In this document: in pieces, positions 59,151 through 64,000 of the stretch | Position numbering within the stretch: position 1 is the first letter of the stretch | Layout of the letters: the number at the start of each line of letters is the position of its first letter | From: Streptomyces montanisoli | Lineage (GTDB): Bacteria > Actinomycetota > Actinomycetes > Streptomycetales > Streptomycetaceae | Reading direction: 5' to 3' | DNA length: 64,000 bases | NCBI RefSeq assembly: GCF_017813245.1 | Contig: NZ_JAGIQL010000016.1 | Coordinates: 1-64,000 of the forward strand | Notes under the pieces: generated by a model | The model's input: only the letters and a program-made list of their open reading frames with translations | Databases searched by the model: none | What the model was told of the DNA's origin: nothing | Translations under genes and position numbers: made by a program

Positions 59151-59966
59151 ATGAGCAGCGTCACCACCACGCCGAAGGGCGACCGGCGGGTCAGCCCCGT
59201 GTTCCTCGGCATCGCCGCCGTCATGGCGGTCTCCGGCTATGCCGTGTGGAAGGGGTTCTCGGACAGCGCGGCCTTCGCCGTGTTCCTCTTCGTGGTGTCC
59301 GCGTGGGTCGTCTCGCTGTGCCTGCACGAGTACGCGCACGCGCGCACCGCGCTGCACAGCGGCGACATCACCATCGGCGCCAAGGGCTACCTCACGCTGA
59401 ACCCGCTCAAGTACACGCACGCCCTGCTGAGCATCGTGCTGCCGGTCGTGTTCGTCATCCTCGGCGGCATCGGCCTGCCCGGCGGGGCCGTCTACATCGA
59501 GCGCGACCGGGTGCGCGGCCGCTGGCGGCACAGCCTGATCTCGGCCGCGGGCCCGCTGACGAACGCGCTGTTCGCCCTGGTGTGCGCGATGCCGTTCTGG
59601 CTCTTCGGCCTCGGCGGCGTGCCGCTGGCGTTCAGGCAGGCCCTCGCCTTCCTGGTGTTCCTGCAGGTCTCGGCGACCCTGCTGAACCTCGTCCCCGTCC
59701 CGGGGCTCGACGGGTACGGCGTGATCGAGCCGTGGCTGTCACAGCGCATCCGCCGCCAGATCGCGCCGTTCGCGCCGTTCGGCCTGATCGCCGTCTTCGT
59801 CGTGCTGTACCAGGGCACGGTCAACAACGCCTTCTTCGACCTGATCTACGCCATCCTCGGCCACCTCGGCGTGGACCAGAACTCCATCTACTGTGGGCAG
59901 GACCTGTTCCGCTTCTGGTCCACGCAGGACCCGAGGTGCTCGGTCGCGGCCTTCTTCGGCCCCTGA
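59151..59966 (+). CDS. Site-2 protease family M50 membrane metalloprotease
   Basis: 271 aa with about six TM helices. Zinc site HEYAHA (His59-Glu60-x-x-His63) inside a TM helix, and the second metal motif NLVPVPGLDGYG with the Asp. It cuts TM segments of substrates such as anti-sigma factors. It lacks a PDZ domain, as in the compact rhomboid-sized M50B group, and the two Cys near the C-terminus (YCGQDL, RCSVA) are unusual. ATG 59151; GTG 59127 is inside the hairpin. Confidence 0.9.
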   Translation: MSSVTTTPKGDRRVSPVFLGIAAVMAVSGYAVWKGFSDSAAFAVFLFVVSAWVVSLCLHEYAHARTALHSGDITIGAKGYLTLNPLKYTHALLSIVLPVVFVILGGIGLPGGAVYIERDRVRGRWRHSLISAAGPLTNALFALVCAMPFWLFGLGGVPLAFRQALAFLVFLQVSATLLNLVPVPGLDGYGVIEPWLSQRIRRQIAPFAPFGLIAVFVVLYQGTVNNAFFDLIYAILGHLGVDQNSIYCGQDLFRFWSTQDPRCSVAAFFGP

Positions 59967-59968
59967 CG

Positions 59969-60586
59969 TCAGCAGGCGCCGCGCGTCGCCCTGGCGTTCA
60001 GGTGGTAGGTGTCGAGGCCGTCCGTGGACGAGGAGCCCGGGTCGCTCCCGTCCGGCACGGCGAAGTCCTCGTCGGCGCCAGGGGTGACGGTGACCGTCAG
60101 GCAGGCCGGGTGCTTGCCGTGGTCGCTGATCGTGTACAGCGCCCCGGCGACGCTCTCGTCGTCGGCGATGTCGCCGCCGCCGGTGCTGCCGTCGCCTGAC
60201 GCGTCGGCCACCTCGATCTTCAGGCTGCCGGGCCCGTTCTGCTGCTTCTCGGCACGGTAGAGGGAGTCCGTCACCGAACTTCGCCAGCTGAGCAGGTCGT
60301 TGCCCCCGTCGACGTCGAACGCGGCGTCCCGCGCGACCTGCTGGATCTCGTCGTCCGTCCAGTTCTCGTCGTCGTGCACATGGACGGACGCGATCAGCCA
60401 GCCGATCGCGCTCAGCGTGCACAGCACGAGGATCACCCTGCGGACCTGCAGCGCGGCCTGCGAGGTCCGCACGCTCGACGCCACCTCGGGCTGCCAGGAC
60501 TGCGCTCGCCACAGCTGCCGCTGCGTGTGGACCGCCAGCGCGACGACGAACGCGAGCACCAGCGAACTGGCCACGATGGAAAACAC
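59969..60586 (-). CDS. Hypothetical membrane-anchored protein
   Basis: 205 aa. Two TM helices at residues 1-18 (FSIVASSLVLAFVVALAV) and about 52-70 (RVILVLCTLSAIGWLIAS), then a long acidic extracytoplasmic-looking part (DDENWTDDEIQQ; GDGSTGGGDIADDESVAG) with Asp-rich segments. Two Cys in the last part (ACLTV, RGAC) could form a disulfide. No family recognised. ATG 60586; it ends 2 bp from the protease stop (convergent). Confidence 0.65.
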   Translation of the reverse strand: MFSIVASSLVLAFVVALAVHTQRQLWRAQSWQPEVASSVRTSQAALQVRRVILVLCTLSAIGWLIASVHVHDDENWTDDEIQQVARDAAFDVDGGNDLLSWRSSVTDSLYRAEKQQNGPGSLKIEVADASGDGSTGGGDIADDESVAGALYTISDHGKHPACLTVTVTPGADEDFAVPDGSDPGSSSTDGLDTYHLNARATRGAC

Positions 60587-60664
60587 GACGCCCCCGTATA
60601 TCTCTGCCTTTTTGTCGTGGTCACCGCAACCGTATCGGGGGGCGCGGGGCGGTCGCCCCGCGGG

Positions 60665-60850
60665 TCAGCGCTGCTGTGACGTGGCCGTCGCCATCCGTGC
60701 GCGCCGTACGTAGTACCAGGCCATGTTGGAGGAGAGCCCGGCCAGCAGGACCCAGATGATCCCGAGCCAGCTGCCCTGGACGAAGGAGAGCACGGCCGCG
60801 GCGACGGCGAGCACGCAGACGGCGACGGCGTAGAGGGCGAGGCGGGGCAT
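60665..60850 (-). CDS. 61-aa two-TM membrane protein
   Basis: Two hydrophobic helices (ALYAVAVCVLAVAAAVLSFV and GIIWVLLAGLSSNMAWYYV) joined by a short loop QGSWL, with a basic C-terminus (RRARMATATSQQR). No family recognised; typical small actinobacterial membrane protein. ATG 60850 with an AGGAG-type site upstream (TCCTGTCG complement). The gap of 78 bp downstream has no further gene. Confidence 0.65.
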   Translation of the reverse strand: MPRLALYAVAVCVLAVAAAVLSFVQGSWLGIIWVLLAGLSSNMAWYYVRRARMATATSQQR

Positions 60851-60970
60851 GGGGTTCTGCTCCTGTCGGGACGGCGTGACGGTGTCCCCCCAGTCTCCCC
60901 CATGGGGGAGCGCGCCCCGTGCCCGCCTCCGCGTCCGTGCGGGACGCGGAGGCGGTTGCGGAGGCCGCCG

Positions 60971-61708
60971 TCAGACGTCGGTGACGCGCAGCCCCGCGTG
61001 CGCCTTGTAGCGGCGGTTGACGGAGACCAGGTTCGCGACCAGCGACTCCACCTGGTGCGCGTTGCGCAGCCGGCCGGCGAAGACGCCCCGCATGCCGGCG
61101 ATGCGGCCGGCCAGCGCCTGCACGACGTCCGTGTCCGCGCGGGACTCACCGAGCACCATCACGTCCGTGTCGATCCGGTCGATCTCCGGGTCCTGGAGCA
61201 GCACGGCCGACAGGTGGTGGAAGGCGGCCGTCACCCTCGACTCCGGCAGCAGCGCCGCGGCCTGCTGCGCCGCGCTGCCCTCCTCGGGCGTCAGCGCGTA
61301 CGCGCCCTTCTTGTCGAAGCCCAGCGGGTTGACGCAGTCCACGACGAGCTTGCCCGCGAGCTCGTCCCTGAGGGATTCGAGGGTCTTCGCGTGGCCCTCC
61401 CACGGCACGGCGACGATCACCACGTCACTGCGGCTCGCGCAGTCGGCGTTCTCCGCGCCCTCGACCCCGTCGCCCAGCTCCTCGGCCGCCGACCTGGCGC
61501 GCTCCTGCGACCGCGAACCGATGATCACCCGCTGCCCGGCGCGGGCGAACCGGTGGGCGAGCCCCCTGCCCTGGTCGCCCGTGCCGCCGAGCACGCCGAC
61601 GACGAGCCCCGACACGTCGGGCAGCTCCCAGGGGTCCTTGGCGGGCGCCTTGGCCGCGGTCTTCCCCGGCTCGCCGGAGGGTGAGGGAGTGGCAGAAGTA
61701 GAAGTCAT
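60971..61708 (-). CDS. npdG: F420-dependent NADP reductase
   Basis: 245 aa. The Rossmann motif VGVLGGTGDQGRGLAHRFA is the diagnostic NpdG/Fno sequence; SRSQERARSAAEE is the NADP-binding part. Transfers hydride between F420H2 and NADP in the cytosol. C-terminal NLVSVNRRYKAHAGLRVTD is also typical. The first 25 residues (Ala/Lys/Pro-rich) are an extra tail. ATG 61708 with AAAGG upstream. Divergent from an unknown gene (79 bp). Confidence 0.92.
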   Translation of the reverse strand: MTSTSATPSPSGEPGKTAAKAPAKDPWELPDVSGLVVGVLGGTGDQGRGLAHRFARAGQRVIIGSRSQERARSAAEELGDGVEGAENADCASRSDVVIVAVPWEGHAKTLESLRDELAGKLVVDCVNPLGFDKKGAYALTPEEGSAAQQAAALLPESRVTAAFHHLSAVLLQDPEIDRIDTDVMVLGESRADTDVVQALAGRIAGMRGVFAGRLRNAHQVESLVANLVSVNRRYKAHAGLRVTDV

Positions 61709-61787
61709 GGGTCCCACCTTTCCCTTTCGGGTGAGGTGTCCGCCACTCCCGGACGTGTGGCGTGGTTATCGGGCAGGATGCGGGCCC

Positions 61788-62543
61788 ATGGATGCCGTAC
61801 GTGTCGCCCTGCTGCGGGAGGTACTCGCCGGTACCCGCTGGCCCTCCGAGGCCCGCGGTTTCGCCGGTGCGCTGCGCTCGTGCGTCGTGCCGCAGGGCGG
61901 CGGTCTGCTGCTCGTCGGCACGCGCGCGTACGAGCCGTGGCACCTGGCGGCCCATCTCGTCGACGAGGCGGCGTGGTCGGGCCAGTCCGAGCTGGCGCCG
62001 ACGCTCGTACGGCACGAGGTGCCCTACGGCGCGCCCGCGCACCTCACGGTGGGCCTCGGGCGCCTGGAGGGCGCGGGGCGCGGCGAGACGCTGCTGGTGG
62101 TCGCGCCGGGGGCGGCGGACGATGGCCTGCTCGAACGGGTCCACGGCGCGCGTCGCGCGGGTGCGACGGTGTTCTCGCTGGACGGCGGCGACCCGGAGAT
62201 GCACGCGCTGGCCCACGAGGTGCTGACGGTGGCGTGCACGGCCGGACCGCCACGGCTGCCGGCGCAGCCACGGGCGGCGGCAGGCCCCGGCCGCCCGGCG
62301 GATCCACCGGCCGGCACGGGGGAGGCCTCCGGTACGGAGGCGTCAGGCGGTGCGGGGGAGCGCGGCGGTGCCGGTGCGCCCGTCGATGTGGGCTTCGATG
62401 TGGACTTCGACACAGTGCAGCATCTGGTGAGCGCCGCCGCGGGGGAGTCCGCGCTGCCCGCCGCCCGCGGCAGGCGCCGCTTCAGGGATCGGCTCTCCCT
62501 GCTCGCCGACCACCTCACCGCGCCGCCTCCCGCCCGCTGGTGA
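61788..62543 (+). CDS. Hypothetical protein next to npdG
   Basis: 251 aa. N-terminal domain (1-150) alpha/beta (GGGLLLVGTRAYEPWHLAAHL; ETLLVVAPGAADDGLLERV; ATVFSLDGGDPEMHALAHE), then a Gly/Ala/Pro-rich linker (about 155-200), then a helical acidic tail (VDFDTVQHLVSAAAG, RRRFRDRLSLLADHL). It is reminiscent of proteins that often sit beside npdG in Streptomyces; no function assigned. ATG 61788 (MDAVRV). Confidence 0.6.
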   Translation: MDAVRVALLREVLAGTRWPSEARGFAGALRSCVVPQGGGLLLVGTRAYEPWHLAAHLVDEAAWSGQSELAPTLVRHEVPYGAPAHLTVGLGRLEGAGRGETLLVVAPGAADDGLLERVHGARRAGATVFSLDGGDPEMHALAHEVLTVACTAGPPRLPAQPRAAAGPGRPADPPAGTGEASGTEASGGAGERGGAGAPVDVGFDVDFDTVQHLVSAAAGESALPAARGRRRFRDRLSLLADHLTAPPPARW

Positions 62544-62604
62544 CGGTGAGAGCACCCGGCAGACGGTTGTCCTCTGCACGTACGAGCGCCGAACATGACA
62601 CCTC

Positions 62605-63816
62605 GTGCCGCACCCCTCGTTCCCCCGCCCCCTGCGCCGTGTCTCCCGCAGGGCCCTCGCGGTCCTGCCCGACCTGACGCCGCTGCGCACCCTGCGCGAC
62701 TTCCGCCTGCTCTGGTTCCAGGGGCTCGTGACGTCGTTCGGCAGCTCGATGACGATGGTCGCGCTGCCCCTGCAGATCAAGGAGCTGACCGGCTCGCCGT
62801 TCGCCGTGGGGGCGATGGGCGGCGTCGAACTGGTGCCGCTGATCGTCTTCGGCCTGTACGGGGGCGCGCTGGCGGACGCCGTCGACCGGCGCAGGGTCAT
62901 CCTGTTCTCCGAGGCGGGGCTCGGCGTGCTCGCCGTTGCCCTGCTGGCCAACTCGCTGCTGCCGCGTCCGGCGCTGTGGCCGCTGTATGTGGTCGCGGCC
63001 GGGGTGTCGGCGCTGTCCGGGCTGCAGCAGCCCGCCCTCGGCTCGCTGATCGCGCGGATCGTGCCGCACGACCGGCTGACGGCGGCCTCGGCGCTCAACT
63101 TCATGCGGGGCCAGCTCGCCGCCGTGGTCGGCCCCTCGCTCGCGGGCGTCGTCGTGACGTACGTGGGGCTGCCGGTGGCGTACACGGTGACCGTCGTCGG
63201 CTTCCTGCTCACCGTCCCGATGTGCCTGCGGCTGGCGCCCGCGCCGCCGCTCCGCGAGACGTCGCGTCCTTCGCTGCGCAGCGTCGTGGAGGGCGCCAGG
63301 TACGCGTGGAGCAAGCCGGTGCTGCTCGGCACGTACGCGATGGACGTGGCGGCGATGTTCTTCGCCTACCCGGTGACGCTGTTCCCGTTCCTCGCGGACG
63401 AGCTCGGCGCCAAGTGGGCGCTCGGGCTGATGTACGGCGCGATCCCGTTCGGTTCGATGCTGGTGACCGGCACCAGCGGGTGGGCGGCGCGGAGCAGGCG
63501 GCACGGCCGCATGGTCGCGATCGGGGCCGGGAGCTGGGGGCTCGCCATGGCCGCGGCCGGGCTGATGTCCAACGTCTGGCTGGTCCTCGTGTGCCTGGCG
63601 GTCGCGGGCGGCGGTGACATGGTCAGCGGCCTGGCGCGGCACACGATCTGGGACCAGACGGTCCCCGACGAGTTGCGCGGCAGGCTCGCGGGCATAGAGG
63701 TGCTGTCGTACAGCTGCGGCCCGCAGCTCGGCCAGGTGCGGGCGGGGACGACCGCCGGCATCACGGGCACGCGCCCGGCGATCTGGGGCGGCGGCTTCGC
63801 GTGCGTCCTGTCATGA
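62605..63816 (+). CDS. MFS exporter, EntS-like, C-terminus lost at contig end
   Basis: 403 codons from GTG 62605. MFS_3/EntS type: LRDFRLLWFQGLVTSFGSSM, GLYGGALADAVDRRRVILFS (motif A) and QQPALGSLIARIVPHDRL, ten to eleven TM helices. The final residues (GGGFACVLS, then TGA at 63814) come within 4 bp of adapter sequence starting at 63820, and family members continue for about 20-30 more residues, so the stop is likely an artefact. Treat the 3' 30 bp as unreliable. It probably exports a siderophore or drug. Confidence 0.8.
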   Translation: MPHPSFPRPLRRVSRRALAVLPDLTPLRTLRDFRLLWFQGLVTSFGSSMTMVALPLQIKELTGSPFAVGAMGGVELVPLIVFGLYGGALADAVDRRRVILFSEAGLGVLAVALLANSLLPRPALWPLYVVAAGVSALSGLQQPALGSLIARIVPHDRLTAASALNFMRGQLAAVVGPSLAGVVVTYVGLPVAYTVTVVGFLLTVPMCLRLAPAPPLRETSRPSLRSVVEGARYAWSKPVLLGTYAMDVAAMFFAYPVTLFPFLADELGAKWALGLMYGAIPFGSMLVTGTSGWAARSRRHGRMVAIGAGSWGLAMAAAGLMSNVWLVLVCLAVAGGGDMVSGLARHTIWDQTVPDELRGRLAGIEVLSYSCGPQLGQVRAGTTAGITGTRPAIWGGGFACVLS

Positions 63817-63819
63817 CCT

Positions 63820-63883
63820 AGATCGGAAGAGCTCACGTCTGTACTTCTGTCTCCGATGTATCTGGTATGCCGTCTTTTGCTTG
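63820..63883 (+). other. Degraded Illumina TruSeq adapter (not genomic)
   Basis: The 64 bases starting AGATCGGAAGAGC and ending GTATGCCGTCTTTTGCTTG follow the TruSeq indexed adapter with seven single-base mismatches (mostly A or C to T). The barcode position reads CGATGT, the sequence of TruSeq index 2. A short A-rich stretch follows (63884-63891). Confidence 0.97.
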
Positions 63884-63891
63884 TAATAAAA

Positions 63892-64000
<109 letters not shown>

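Overview
The window is very GC-rich DNA with strong G/C at third codon positions, frequent GTG starts and many 4-bp ATGA/GTGA gene overlaps. Together with actinobacterial families (Dps plus an HU-like protein, DUF3140, DUF2945, DUF1990 and DUF6895-like proteins, NpdG, streptogrisin-like protease) this points to a Streptomyces or close relative, probably a chromosome-arm or accessory region. No rRNA, tRNA, CRISPR array, transposase or phage genes are visible. The right end is not genomic: from 63820 it is a degraded Illumina adapter followed by poly-G, so the window ends at a contig edge and the last gene is incomplete.

Layout. 0.2-4.8 kb: frameshifted flavin amine oxidase, GCS2-type glutamate-cysteine ligase and a Tat-exported carotenoid oxygenase. 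4.9-14.1 kb: MarR/MMPL exporter pair with an operator, spore-photoproduct-lyase-family radical SAM protein, FAD oxidoreductase, MFS, two DUF1990 proteins and two 72-aa paralogous small membrane proteins. 14.4-19.7 kb: beta-propeller lipoprotein, a cytochrome b / molybdopterin oxidoreductase fusion operon, DUF3140 and DUF2945. 20-20.8 kb: Dps and an arm-less HU-like protein behind a possible stress promoter. 21.1-26.5 kb: two tandem TIR / transmembrane / beta-propeller proteins convergent with a DUF4231/SLATT-type membrane protein, the best candidate for an undescribed immunity system. 26.6-38.4 kb: phospholipase C, alcohol dehydrogenase, TetR/MFS with repeated operators, FadR/APC permease/beta-lactamase-fold hydrolase, chloroperoxidase-like hydrolase, YihY protein, and a crcB pair behind a recognisable fluoride riboswitch.

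38.6-42.5 kb: a tightly coupled five-gene operon that begins with a 62-aa acidic peptide, followed by an unknown protein, two DUF6895-like paralogues and a serine hydrolase. A 21-bp perfect palindrome lies upstream, which is compatible with a peptide-centred system. 42.7-57.6 kb: secreted S1 protease, then an IclR-controlled catabolic island (serine hydrolase, complete Dpp/Opp-type ABC importer, ROK protein, creatininase-family amidohydrolase, glucarate-dehydratase-like enolase, hydroxyacid dehydrogenase, SDR, Gfo/Idh/MocA), probably for import and stepwise degradation of an amide- or lactam-containing sugar acid or peptide. 57.7-63.8 kb: Bcr/CflA MFS, site-2 protease behind a 17-bp perfect inverted repeat, small membrane proteins, F420:NADPH oxidoreductase, unknown protein, truncated MFS exporter.

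All calls come from reading sequence motifs and gene arrangement; no database search was run.
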